From positions 1 to 31,046 of the forward strand of contig CALHSW010000002.1 of NCBI GenBank assembly GCA_938038735.1: a DNA stretch of 31,046 nt, given 5' to 3'. The translations under genes and the position numbers were made by a program. Under the pieces are notes generated by a model. It had not been told where the DNA came from. It saw nothing but the letters and a program-made list of their open reading frames with translations, and did no database searches. Source of the stretch: an uncultured Bacteroidia bacterium (GTDB lineage Bacteria; Bacteroidota; Bacteroidia; Bacteroidales; CAJPTX01). This document shows positions 6,454-14,457 of this stretch, in pieces. Within the stretch, counting starts at the first letter, position 1, and the number at the start of each line of letters is the position of its first letter.

Positions 6454-7749
6454 CTATAGCTTGCCGTAGCGCTCGAATGCCTCCTTTTCTAGTACCTCCC
6501 TGTGGTCTGGATGCGCTATCGAGGTGAGCAGTCTAGCCCTCTCCTGGAGTGACTTACCATAAAGGTTGACCGCGCCGTACTCCGTCACCACCCAATGCAC
6601 CCGAGCACGGGACGTAACAACACCAGCCCCTGGCTTGAGCTGTGGCACTATTTTACTAAAACCTTTGTTCGTTGTAGAGGTAAGCGCAACAATGGGTTTG
6701 CCCCGCTCCGAACGTGCTGCACCGTACAGGAAGTCGACCTGCCCTCCCACGCCCGAGAAGAAGGTCGTGCCGATGGAGTCAGCGCAAACCTGCCCCGTAA
6801 TGTCAATCTCTATTGCAGAGTTAATGGCTGCCACCTTTGGGTTCTGCGCTATTACAAATGGGTCGTTCGTGTAGCGCACGTCCATCATCTGCACCATGGG
6901 GTTGTGATCGATAAAATCGTAGACCTGCTTTGTGCCCATAAGAAACGTTGACACAATCTTCCCTTTATCAATGCGTTTATTCGCCCCATTGACTACCCCC
7001 GTCTGGACGAGCGGAAGAATTCCATCTGCAAACATTTCCGTATGTACACCCAAATCGCGATGGTTAGTTAGCTGGGAGAGAACAGCATTCGGAAGACTGC
7101 CAATGCCCATCTGCAGCGTTGCGCCGTCCTCTATCAACCCAGCGCAGTAGCGCCCAATGCTCATCTCCTCTGGGCTTGGCTCCGCCATTTTCGCCTCATG
7201 AAGAGGCTCATCGTTGTACACAAACGTGTCTATGTATTTGAGAGGAATGATTGAATCACCGTAGGAAAAAGGCATATGGGGATTCACAACGGCAATGACG
7301 TGCTTAGCCATCTCCACCGCCGCCAGCGTTGCATCAACGGACGTTCCCATTGAAACAAAGCCGAACTTATCTGGCGCTGATACCTGTATCATAGCCACCT
7401 CGCATGGTAATACTCCATCGCGATATAGCTTCTGCGTTTCGCTTAAGAACACAGGGATGTAATCGGCCTGCCCAGCCTGGGTCTGCTTGCGCACATTGGC
7501 ACCCACGAAAAACGAGTCAAGCTGGAATATGCCTTCGTACTCAGGGTTGGCATAGGGGGCTGGGCCCTCCGTATGCAGATGATGAATATGTACCTGACGA
7601 AGCTTCTTCTCCCGTGCGTACGTACACATCGCCTCAATCAGAACGCTCGGAGCACTCGCCACGCTACTTAAATGCACGTGGTCACCCGATTTTATAACTG
7701 ACACCGCCTCTTCAGGCGTAACGAACTTAATCTCGCTCGAAAATTCCAT
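6454..7749 (-). CDS. 4-hydroxybutyrate CoA-transferase-like acetyl-CoA hydrolase/transferase
   Basis: This is a cytoplasmic class I CoA-transferase of 431 residues that moves CoA between acyl-CoA and acetate or related acids. The active-site Glu238 of the Clostridium aminobutyricum 4-hydroxybutyrate CoA-transferase falls on E238 here (VHTEMFADGI). Other family marks are GIGSLPNAVL (215-224), GGQVDFLYGA and the C-terminal VTEYGAVNLYGKS. In Bacteroidales such enzymes serve the succinate/4-hydroxybutyrate to butyrate route or acetate-dependent CoA recycling. The substrate cannot be fixed from sequence, and propionate- or butyrate-type specificity is possible. The gene stands alone: a terminator separates it from the STAS gene upstream, and a perfect hairpin follows it. 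The start ATG at 7749 is preceded by CAAGGTAGGCA, a plausible ribosome-binding site. Confidence 0.88.
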   Translation of the reverse strand: MEFSSEIKFVTPEEAVSVIKSGDHVHLSSVASAPSVLIEAMCTYAREKKLRQVHIHHLHTEGPAPYANPEYEGIFQLDSFFVGANVRKQTQAGQADYIPVFLSETQKLYRDGVLPCEVAMIQVSAPDKFGFVSMGTSVDATLAAVEMAKHVIAVVNPHMPFSYGDSIIPLKYIDTFVYNDEPLHEAKMAEPSPEEMSIGRYCAGLIEDGATLQMGIGSLPNAVLSQLTNHRDLGVHTEMFADGILPLVQTGVVNGANKRIDKGKIVSTFLMGTKQVYDFIDHNPMVQMMDVRYTNDPFVIAQNPKVAAINSAIEIDITGQVCADSIGTTFFSGVGGQVDFLYGAARSERGKPIVALTSTTNKGFSKIVPQLKPGAGVVTSRARVHWVVTEYGAVNLYGKSLQERARLLTSIAHPDHREVLEKEAFERYGKL

Positions 7750-7777
7750 TGCCTACCTTGCCCAATTAACGTGTAAC

Positions 7778-7819
7778 AAAAAAAGGGGCGCAACAACGCC
7801 ATAAACGCTGCTATGCCCC
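7778..7819 (-). terminator. Rho-independent terminator after the Hpt-STAS pair
   Basis: On the - strand an imperfect stem of about 14 bp (outer GGGGC/GCCCC, three mismatches, one G-T pair) at 7819-7785 is followed by seven T (7784-7778). It lies just beyond the STAS stop and isolates the CoA-transferase. Confidence 0.7.
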
Positions 7820-7841
7820 CTAGAATCCTCCTACGAAAGAA

Positions 7842-8147
7842 CTACTTAATCTTGAAAAGAGTATGCAGCTGCAAAAGATTAAACAGATCTCGCACAGATG
7901 GCTGCAACTTCTCTAACGTCAAATCCCACTTAAACTCACGGCACAAACGTAGAAGCGACAACAGAGCTCCAACTCCCGATGAGTCAATGTATTCAAGATT
8001 ACTCATATCCAACTCCATCTTTCCCCCTGTGCCTTTCACTATCTTCGCAAACTCAGCTTTAACCCCGCTCGCCTGCATTAAATTCAACTTACTGCCTGGC
8101 TCAAAGCCTACCCGAGTCACCCCGCCAACATTACTTACCTGTAGCAT
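7842..8147 (-). CDS. STAS-domain anti-sigma-factor-antagonist-like protein
   Basis: This 101-residue protein is a single STAS domain. The phosphorylatable serine region of SpoIIAA/RsbV-type proteins is clear: LEYIDSSGVGALLSLL, with S56 at the position of SpoIIAA Ser58. The preceding strand KMELDMSNL and the C-terminal helix VRDLFNLLQLHTLFKI are also typical. In other bacteria such proteins bind switch kinases (SpoIIAB/RsbW type) or serve as output of PP2C phosphatases; no such kinase or phosphatase is in the window. It follows the Hpt gene by 11 nt and shares its promoter, so the two probably act in one signalling pathway. The partner is unknown. Confidence 0.88.
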   Translation of the reverse strand: MLQVSNVGGVTRVGFEPGSKLNLMQASGVKAEFAKIVKGTGGKMELDMSNLEYIDSSGVGALLSLLRLCREFKWDLTLEKLQPSVRDLFNLLQLHTLFKIK

Positions 8148-8158
8148 ACTACCAAACT

Positions 8159-8512
8159 TTAATTGTTTTTCCTCTCATAGTCGTCTATATCCTGTAGCAC
8201 CTCATGAAGCAACGACATTCCTCTCTTTAAAAGCGGAGCTACCAATAAAAAATCCTTTCCCTCACGCACCGTCTTCTCCAGCTCAGCCATGCTGTCCTTT
8301 ACCGCTTGTAGCCCCAAGGCCGCCGCACTTCCCTTGATCTTGTGAGCCTGCTCCCTCACCCCTGCAAGCTGCGACACAGCCAACGCCGAGTTGAACACAC
8401 TCAACGCCTCAGCACCCTGCTCCGCAAACAAGCCCAGCAGCTCCGCCACGAAGTCTCTGTCACCCGGCAGATTCTGCAACAACCACTGCTCGTCAAGCTG
8501 TTTATACCCCAT
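8159..8512 (-). CDS. Stand-alone Hpt (histidine phosphotransfer) protein
   Basis: The 117 residues form a helical Hpt domain with the motif AHKIKGSAAALG, in which H57 is the phospho-acceptor and K58/G61 are the usual neighbours. A second pair of helices (QAVKDSMAELEKTVREG and APLLKRGMSLLHEVLQDIDDY) completes the four-helix bundle. It has no kinase or receiver part, so it should relay phosphate between a hybrid kinase and a response regulator made elsewhere. PorX, in the next cluster, is a response regulator and a conceivable partner, but nothing in the sequence proves this. It has its own promoter and is followed by the STAS gene. It starts 57 nt after the porU stop, so it may also receive read-through from porU. 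Confidence 0.88.
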   Translation of the reverse strand: MGYKQLDEQWLLQNLPGDRDFVAELLGLFAEQGAEALSVFNSALAVSQLAGVREQAHKIKGSAAALGLQAVKDSMAELEKTVREGKDFLLVAPLLKRGMSLLHEVLQDIDDYERKNN

Positions 8513-8536
8513 GATGAACCGTAGCGAATTACGCCG

Positions 8537-8568
8537 CTAAGTTACATACTTTTTTCGTTTTAACAAAA
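8537..8568 (-). promoter_or_regulatory. Promoter of the Hpt-STAS operon
   Basis: On the - strand TTTTG (8568-8564) is separated by 19 nt from TAACTTAG (8544-8537), a one-mismatch TAnnTTTG box. Transcription would start near 8530, leaving a leader of about 18 nt before the Hpt ATG at 8512. The -33 box lies directly next to the porU stop codon. Confidence 0.7.
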
Positions 8569-11500
8569 TTAAAGCAGAACTAACTTCTCGTAACGCTCTA
8601 CGCTACGCGGAGCCAAATCTTTGGTCTTGCAAAAATGCACTTTGGCGCGGTAAAAGTATACCCCTCGCGCAATACGCCTCCCATAGCTATCCGTACCGTC
8701 CCAGTATATCGGTCCTATCCGCCCTTGCCGCGTAGGGTCATAGTGCCGCAGCGTACGCACCAACTGCCCATCAACGGAGAAAATCTGTATTAGCACCTCC
8801 ACCGGTTGCTCGTTGCTCGTAACATCCAGATAGAATGCGGTTGCCTCCGTAAAAGGGTTCGGATAGTTCAAAAGGTTTTCTACCCGCGCATTCTGGTTGA
8901 ACACCACGTCAAAAGTGAATTCCTCCGTTCCCTTATTGTTGACTGCATCCCATGCCGTCACCCGCGCATGGTATTTTCCCTCCTGCAAATTCGTCAGTTG
9001 ATACTGAATTTTGCCCTGTTGATACGTGTTTTCTTCAGCTGTGTAGAAATCGTTGAGCACAATGCTCTCCGAAGCTCCACTGGCTTCATGGGTCAACTCT
9101 AGGAGCAGATTATGCCCCTGCGCCGCCCCGCTACAGTTAATCCCGCTCTCATCGCTTAGCCGTACTATCAGCAATGGGTTTCTCCCGACGGAGTACTGCT
9201 TGCGCCTCGCCTCATCGTTCAGATAGATCTTTACAACGGGACCCTGCGTATCGGTAATCGCCATAGCTGACTGCCCCCCAACAATAACCTTCTCGTAGCT
9301 ACCCGCAGCGAGGCCCTCTTTGGAGGCTGCGAAGAGAGAGATTCTTCCATTACCATACTGAAAATCAGCATCTCTTGGAGTTAACCAAGTAAAACGCACC
9401 TGACCATTGCGCGCCGTTGCCTTACCCCGAAATAGCGTTGTAGTACGATCTTCAAATTCAAACGGTTCGTCTAAATCATTTCCGTGGGTTGTTATCTTTT
9501 TTTTCGGGCCTTGCACCTCTACGTATACGACCCCATCAAAAGGCTTTCCGCCTATATCCTCCACATGTGCATTCAGAACGCTTCGCCCCCCACCCCTCAC
9601 AGTATCCTGCGCAACGTACGACTCCTCAGCGGTACCTACAGAATCCAACTCTACTTTTGCATCGGCACTCAGCAGCGGAAGCGCTGGATTTCCCAACAGA
9701 ATGTATTTTCGTTTATTCTCAGCATCTGCCGTCATGTTCTTTGCTTTTGCAACCGCCTCCCCCAGCATCCTGCATTTACTTCCTGTCGCTACGGGGTAAA
9801 TGGATTGCATAAGTCTAGCATTGAAATCAAAATTCGCCCCAGAGTAAGAATACTGCGATGAGGCAATAAGAGCCATCAGCCCCCCCTGCGGTCGGTATAC
9901 GGCATCAGATGTAAACGAAGAAGAGGTATACTGGTCGTAGACAGCCATACGGCACGATGCTGCTACCATCACCGGGAGAGTAGCAAGATTGCTCCACTGT
10001 AGATAGTTATCTCTCGTTGATACCACCTCATGCATCATGATAAGCTCCGACCCATGCCCTATATAGTTCACCAAAAAGGCTCCCCGCCGGAGCTCTGCAT
10101 TGAACGCATCGCGAAGCGTAGGGTAAACCATCTTGTACCAATAGGTTTCTTGCTTGAAGGCATCCGAATAGAGCTTTCGCACATTGGTAGCAGGACTGCA
10201 CCGCTCCACATCACGTGCCAACGAATCGCTTCCCTTCATGTAGGTCAACCCATCCCCATCGTCCGCCAAAAAAACAGCTCTTGAAAGCCATGGTCCCCAA
10301 TTGCGCGAATCATGATAGGCTCTTTCGTGGAGTAGCACCGCCTCCGCCTCGTCTTCATCCTGTACAGCGTAACGCCCAACGCTTATGTCCATCCCTCCAT
10401 ACACCTCTCCTTCCCCCTCATCCAACAGGGCAAAATAGTCATCAGAGCCAAAAGAGGAGGCCGCATCGTACGAATCAATGGTTTGATAGTTGGGAACAAA
10501 GTTGGTAAGCTCCTCCGAGTCGTATAGATCCCGAGAAGGTTTGCCAAATAGCAAAAGGTACTTGAACGCTCCACTCGCACCCCCGCCACGCCAATACAAC
10601 ATCCTACAAAAATTGCGTATCGCCGTGGCATCCTTCAATCCCGCTGAAAATTCGTTGTACACCTTTTCAACGTCAACTACCTCCACGCTTAAACGAGTCA
10701 ATGGCGACTGCCTATATATTTGGGCTACCTGTTCCGCCTGTGACAAGAAATCTCCATGAGAAACTATCAGTAGTTCTGGCACTCTCATGCCGTGGAGATT
10801 TTGATTCGCAACCGCATTGTGGTACGCTGGCTCCTTCACTTCCCCCATCGAGAACACCGCCAACTGCGAACGCATCCCCCCCCTCACTTGAACCCCTGAC
10901 GAAGAGGAAAAGCTTCGTGGGCGGAAAAAATCGCTTATATCCCACACCTGGACTCCTTCCCCTACTCCATCTATCAAAACGCCCACCCTCTCACCAACGC
11001 TACCCAGCGAATCCAAATAGGGATAAAACGCTTGACCATGCCACGCCAACGCATGCGGCAAATTAAATGAAGACTTCACTAGCCAGGCCTGCGCTGACGC
11101 ACTAGGACGTTCGTACTCTATCTCCACCGATGCCATCCCTGCTCCACTAGGAACAGTGAAAACTCCCTCTGACACCGTCCCCTTCTGCATCATCTGATTT
11201 GTCCCTGGAATCCCCTTTAGCGTCAACGTTCCCAGCTCTCGACCGCCGCTCCTTACTCGAAAAACGCTAGGCTTTGAAGACCGTGCAGCCACCCGCACCA
11301 ACACTCTTCCCTCCATCCCCGCAATGGGCGCATCCATTCCCGCACTCACCACCTGGGTCTGCCCATACGAAAAGGGTTTACCCAAGCGCTCCCGTCCATT
11401 CTTAGTTAAAAGGGTTCCATCCCCTTGATAACCAGACACCTCCCACCCTACGCTCTGCACCTGTCCCACCGCTCCTCCCGCAGTTCCCTCCTCCACTTGC

Positions 11501-12351
11501 ACCGCGGGTCTTCCATCAGTTATAAAGTAATTGTAGTGGTTTTCGTATTCGTGACGATGATACTCGTAATGTTTTTTTTCACCGTTCCATTCCCACCACT
11601 CTGGGCCACGTAAATAGACCAAGGCATAGGCATCAGAACTTCCGGCATTATACCACTTCAAGGGTACCTGTAGCAAGTCGTCTAACCCATCGTCACGATT
11701 TATATAGCTCAGCTGCCGTCCATCTAGCCCCCAAAGGGTAACCCTACTCGGATCAAGAAAACCCGCTTGCTTCAGCCTTTCATATGAGAGTTTGTACATC
11801 CCGCTCTCGCGCACTGATATACACACCCATCGCCCCTGCGCCAAAACCGACTCAGACTTCCCCGAAAAACTCTGGCCACGCCCAACATGCGGAGTAAATC
11901 GCTTTCCCCGCCATCCCAACCGATATCCAGCCAATCGCTCAACTCCACCAGCACTCCCCACACGGAAAGCAGGCAACTCCACCGCTACCCTCGTCTCCCC
12001 TCTCGCCCGCACCAGCCGCACTGAAGATTCCTCTCCATGACCCACCCACGCAGCCTGCTGCGTTACCTGCGACTCTAAAGGAACGTAACGAACGTCAAGC
12101 AGCACCGGGTCCTTGTTGGGCGACTCTCCCTCTGCGGGAACAAGCTCAGCGTAGTACACAGTCCCCCCCTCTACCGCTCGGCACGCCCCATCAAATGAAT
12201 AGTCACGCCCCAACGAATCCATACGCAGCGACGAACCAACTCTCCAAAGAACCTCCCTCTCGCTTCGCCACTGCGCCCCCACACGCTCAGCGCCCGCTAC
12301 CAACACTGCCCAAAGCAGCACTATGCACGTACGTAGCTCCCTGCCCACCAC
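8569..12351 (-). CDS. porU: T9SS C-terminal signal peptidase (sortase) PorU
   Basis: PorU is the outer-membrane cysteine peptidase of the type IX secretion system. It removes the C-terminal sorting domain of cargo and links the cargo to A-LPS on the surface. A signal peptide (core CIVLLWAVLVAGAERVGA) opens the protein. The gingipain-like C25 peptidase region contains VNYIGHGSE with catalytic H766 and MVAASCRMAVYD with catalytic C800 (numbering from the chosen start). The C-terminus has its own T9SS-type beta domain, with LLNYPNPF and GVYFYRA. At about 1,260 residues it is somewhat longer than the Porphyromonas gingivalis protein. The start is the GTG at 12351 (GTG at 12348 also possible); an ATG at 12417 in the same frame would overlap slyD and add a Trp/Arg-rich stretch before the signal peptide. 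It follows slyD by 17 nt. porV, which neighbours porU in P. gingivalis, is not here. Confidence 0.95.
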   Translation of the reverse strand: MVGRELRTCIVLLWAVLVAGAERVGAQWRSEREVLWRVGSSLRMDSLGRDYSFDGACRAVEGGTVYYAELVPAEGESPNKDPVLLDVRYVPLESQVTQQAAWVGHGEESSVRLVRARGETRVAVELPAFRVGSAGGVERLAGYRLGWRGKRFTPHVGRGQSFSGKSESVLAQGRWVCISVRESGMYKLSYERLKQAGFLDPSRVTLWGLDGRQLSYINRDDGLDDLLQVPLKWYNAGSSDAYALVYLRGPEWWEWNGEKKHYEYHRHEYENHYNYFITDGRPAVQVEEGTAGGAVGQVQSVGWEVSGYQGDGTLLTKNGRERLGKPFSYGQTQVVSAGMDAPIAGMEGRVLVRVAARSSKPSVFRVRSGGRELGTLTLKGIPGTNQMMQKGTVSEGVFTVPSGAGMASVEIEYERPSASAQAWLVKSSFNLPHALAWHGQAFYPYLDSLGSVGERVGVLIDGVGEGVQVWDISDFFRPRSFSSSSGVQVRGGMRSQLAVFSMGEVKEPAYHNAVANQNLHGMRVPELLIVSHGDFLSQAEQVAQIYRQSPLTRLSVEVVDVEKVYNEFSAGLKDATAIRNFCRMLYWRGGGASGAFKYLLLFGKPSRDLYDSEELTNFVPNYQTIDSYDAASSFGSDDYFALLDEGEGEVYGGMDISVGRYAVQDEDEAEAVLLHERAYHDSRNWGPWLSRAVFLADDGDGLTYMKGSDSLARDVERCSPATNVRKLYSDAFKQETYWYKMVYPTLRDAFNAELRRGAFLVNYIGHGSELIMMHEVVSTRDNYLQWSNLATLPVMVAASCRMAVYDQYTSSSFTSDAVYRPQGGLMALIASSQYSYSGANFDFNARLMQSIYPVATGSKCRMLGEAVAKAKNMTADAENKRKYILLGNPALPLLSADAKVELDSVGTAEESYVAQDTVRGGGRSVLNAHVEDIGGKPFDGVVYVEVQGPKKKITTHGNDLDEPFEFEDRTTTLFRGKATARNGQVRFTWLTPRDADFQYGNGRISLFAASKEGLAAGSYEKVIVGGQSAMAITDTQGPVVKIYLNDEARRKQYSVGRNPLLIVRLSDESGINCSGAAQGHNLLLELTHEASGASESIVLNDFYTAEENTYQQGKIQYQLTNLQEGKYHARVTAWDAVNNKGTEEFTFDVVFNQNARVENLLNYPNPFTEATAFYLDVTSNEQPVEVLIQIFSVDGQLVRTLRHYDPTRQGRIGPIYWDGTDSYGRRIARGVYFYRAKVHFCKTKDLAPRSVERYEKLVLL

Positions 12352-12368
12352 CTCAAACCCACGTCTTC

Positions 12369-12932
12369 CTAGCAGCAGCCGCCATCGTGACAGTGTCCAT
12401 GGTCCCCATGGCCACACCCTTCCTCCCCGCAGCCTCCATGCCCACCGCAGCAGTGGTGCTGACTGCGCATGGCCTCCAGCTCCTCTTCGCTAACCTCCTC
12501 AACATGCTCCACTTTCCCGCTGAACTGCAGCACCTTACCCGCAAGTTCGTGGTTAAAATCCATCGTCACAACAGCTTCTTCAACCTTCTGCACACGCCCT
12601 ATCATCGTGCCGCCACCATGCATCTGCATTGGCACCACACTACCTATCTCCAGCAAATCCTCTTGCAGCACCCCATCAATCACAAAAACATCCTTGGGTA
12701 TTTGCACAACGTTTTGTTCCATGTACTGCCCATAACCCTCTTCTGGAGAGAGCTCAAATGAAAATGACTCCCCCTCTGCCAATCCACTTATATTCTCCTC
12801 AAAACGAGGCAACAAGTGCCCCTGTCCGTAGATAAACTCTAACGGATTCGTACTCCCCGCATGGTCTACCTCTTGCCCTTCTACAATCAAACTGTAGCTC
12901 AACGCTACCCTCCTATCTTTCTCTACTATCAT
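12369..12932 (-). CDS. slyD: FKBP-type peptidyl-prolyl isomerase SlyD
   Basis: SlyD is a cytoplasmic prolyl isomerase and chaperone that also binds nickel and other metals. The 187 residues show the FKBP core split by the insert-in-flap domain: PLEFIYGQGHLLPRFEENISGL (30-51), ELSPEEGYG (60-68), then the IF domain with FNHELAGKVLQF (126-137). The tail from 159 to the end holds 7 His and 7 Cys in 29 residues (starting HHCCGGHGGC), a metal-binding tail as in E. coli SlyD. The ATG at 12932 was chosen because it begins directly with MIVEKDRRVALSY, the conserved first strand; an upstream in-frame ATG at 12983 would overlap the preceding gene. It lies between the unknown exported protein (29 nt gap) and porU (17 nt gap), so it is probably in one transcript with porU. 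Confidence 0.93.
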   Translation of the reverse strand: MIVEKDRRVALSYSLIVEGQEVDHAGSTNPLEFIYGQGHLLPRFEENISGLAEGESFSFELSPEEGYGQYMEQNVVQIPKDVFVIDGVLQEDLLEIGSVVPMQMHGGGTMIGRVQKVEEAVVTMDFNHELAGKVLQFSGKVEHVEEVSEEELEAMRSQHHCCGGHGGCGEEGCGHGDHGHCHDGGCC

Positions 12933-12961
12933 TTCTTTCTTTCGATTTAACTTACTAACCA

Positions 12962-13450
12962 CTACTCCTGAACCGGGTTGCACTGCACACTTTGGGGTTC
13001 TCTATCCGTCCTGCAAAATGCTATCCTTACCAGAATGTGCTCCTTTCCCCTACGCCCCACGTTTGAAAGACCGTACAAATTCAAACGTAACGACACCGTC
13101 GAAGTCAACAGGAAATCCCACCGCGATGGATTTCCAAAATCCTCACTATCATACAGCACATTCCGATCCACATCAAACAAACGGTAACGCACCGCACGCT
13201 CCCCCGATGCACTCACAACCACAACCCGATAGTACACATCCGCATACATTGTAAAACCGATGTCCATGTAGCGCCCCCTGTCCAAACTTACGCTCCACTC
13301 TAGCCCAGTCGTTTCAAACTGACTCCCAACAAGGGAATCGGCACGCCTACTCAACTGGTTATATATAGCCGTGTCAACGAGTTCCTCTCCGTGCACGCCT
13401 TGCGTAAATATGCAGAGCGCGAAAACCACTAGAAATACCATTCGGACCAT
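12962..13450 (-). CDS. Unknown exported protein, coupled to the lipoprotein gene
   Basis: I do not recognise this protein. It begins with a classical signal peptide (MVRMVFLVVFALCIFTQGVHG) and continues with about 140 residues, many of them alternating hydrophobic and polar, which suggests beta-strands. Stretches such as YYRVVVVSASG, AVRYRLFDVDRNVLYDSEDFG and LRLNLYGLSNVGRRGKEHILVRIAFC suggest a small beta-sandwich. It should be periplasmic or at the surface. The upstream lipoprotein gene ends in TAG whose G is the first base of an in-frame GTG (13459); the ATG at 13450 has a better-spaced GGAG and is preferred. Either way the two genes are translationally coupled. It sits two genes upstream of porU, so a link to secretion or the envelope is possible, but is only a guess from position. 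Confidence 0.8.
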   Translation of the reverse strand: MVRMVFLVVFALCIFTQGVHGEELVDTAIYNQLSRRADSLVGSQFETTGLEWSVSLDRGRYMDIGFTMYADVYYRVVVVSASGERAVRYRLFDVDRNVLYDSEDFGNPSRWDFLLTSTVSLRLNLYGLSNVGRRGKEHILVRIAFCRTDREPQSVQCNPVQE

Positions 13451-13458
13451 ACGTTCCA

Positions 13459-14385
13459 CTACTCTCCTAGCATTACTGTTCTCGCCGCCTCTAGCGAAGC
13501 CGCTATTGCTTGCAGCTGCGCTTTTGACATGGCGAACTGCATAGTGGCATTGATTTTTGAGAAATGGTTAGCCGTGTCAACCTCCACAGCCTGATAGCTA
13601 TAGCCTATCTGCACTCCCCCATACACCCCATTCACCGCTGATAGCTGATTATAAACCTCTTCAGCCTCGGGAAGGTCATAGACATATCCCGACAGCAGCT
13701 CGCCCACCTCCGAAAGTAAAAATCGCTGCTCTGCCACCAGTCTATACAGCTCTTCCCTTCCGCTCTGCAGTGCTATATGCGACAATATCCGCGTGCTCTC
13801 AACCCACGTTCCCGATGCTATCAACGCGTAGTAATCTTCATGCCCCCGCAAACGCAACGCCTTACCCAATCGCACTAACCGCTGACCTATAAGGGGAATC
13901 AAGCTCTCCACATCGGCAGCGTAGCTACAAGCCAACGCCAACTCCTGTAGCTGTAGCTCCTCCGACAACCCCAACGCATCAGCAGCCATACCCAACCTGA
14001 AAAAGCAACGCTGCACCGCATCCTTGTTATCTCCATATATAAAACAAAGTGCATCAACGCTATACATCCCTAGCATCACGGCCTCACGTGCTGTACTCTT
14101 AGTTGCTTTCAATGGAAATTCTACCGGCACTAAATCGCTGTCAAACGGAACTCCGTACCGATCAAGTAGCGAGAGCAACACCCTCGACGTGGGGCTCAGC
14201 ACAATGCCACGCTCCTTCACCCACACCGTGGTGTCCGACAGATCAACACCCTCCTCGCTACCTTCGCCCCCTCCGCTCGCCCCCCCATTGCGTGCGCAAC
14301 CTAACGGCATTCCGCCCAAAATAAGCAACGCTAACAGTGCGACTGCAACTCTTTCTACAAGCCTTCCGACTTTCCCACGTACCAT
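13459..14385 (-). CDS. Unknown probable lipoprotein upstream of slyD-porU
   Basis: The 308-residue protein is not one I can name. Its N-terminus (RLVERVAVALLALLILGG) is a membrane-targeting signal ending at MPLGC, with C30 as the likely lipidated residue. Pro at -3 makes this an atypical lipobox. A Gly/Ser/Glu-rich linker (NGGASGGGEGSEEG) follows, as in many outer-membrane lipoproteins. The remainder is mainly helical, with repeated Leu-rich stretches such as LGLSEELQLQELALACSY and MSKAQLQAIAASLEAARTVML, and may form a TPR-like or coiled body. A TACTTTTG promoter box lies 42-49 nt ahead of the ATG, so it begins a transcription unit that runs through the coupled exported protein and probably slyD and porU. 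Confidence 0.8.
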   Translation of the reverse strand: MVRGKVGRLVERVAVALLALLILGGMPLGCARNGGASGGGEGSEEGVDLSDTTVWVKERGIVLSPTSRVLLSLLDRYGVPFDSDLVPVEFPLKATKSTAREAVMLGMYSVDALCFIYGDNKDAVQRCFFRLGMAADALGLSEELQLQELALACSYAADVESLIPLIGQRLVRLGKALRLRGHEDYYALIASGTWVESTRILSHIALQSGREELYRLVAEQRFLLSEVGELLSGYVYDLPEAEEVYNQLSAVNGVYGGVQIGYSYQAVEVDTANHFSKINATMQFAMSKAQLQAIAASLEAARTVMLGE

Positions 14386-14426
14386 TCAGCTTCTACGTCC
14401 TTTTGCATTACACCCAAGAAGACCCG

Positions 14427-14434
14427 CAAAAGTA
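14427..14434 (-). promoter_or_regulatory. -7 box (TACTTTTG) ahead of the lipoprotein gene
   Basis: TACTTTTG on the - strand (14434-14427) matches TAnnTTTG exactly. It lies in the 72-nt gap between the DoxX-like gene and the lipoprotein gene and predicts a start near 14420. No -33 TTTG is seen at 19-21 nt. It suggests that the lipoprotein-to-porU block is transcribed on its own as well as by read-through. Confidence 0.55.
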
Positions 14435-14457
14435 CATATTTTTCCTCTCTTACCCAG

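Noticed and set aside
12352..12417. Start of porU at the upstream ATG (12417)
   Set aside because: This would overlap slyD by about 50 nt and put 22 Trp/Arg-rich residues before the signal peptide. The GTG at 12351 fits better.
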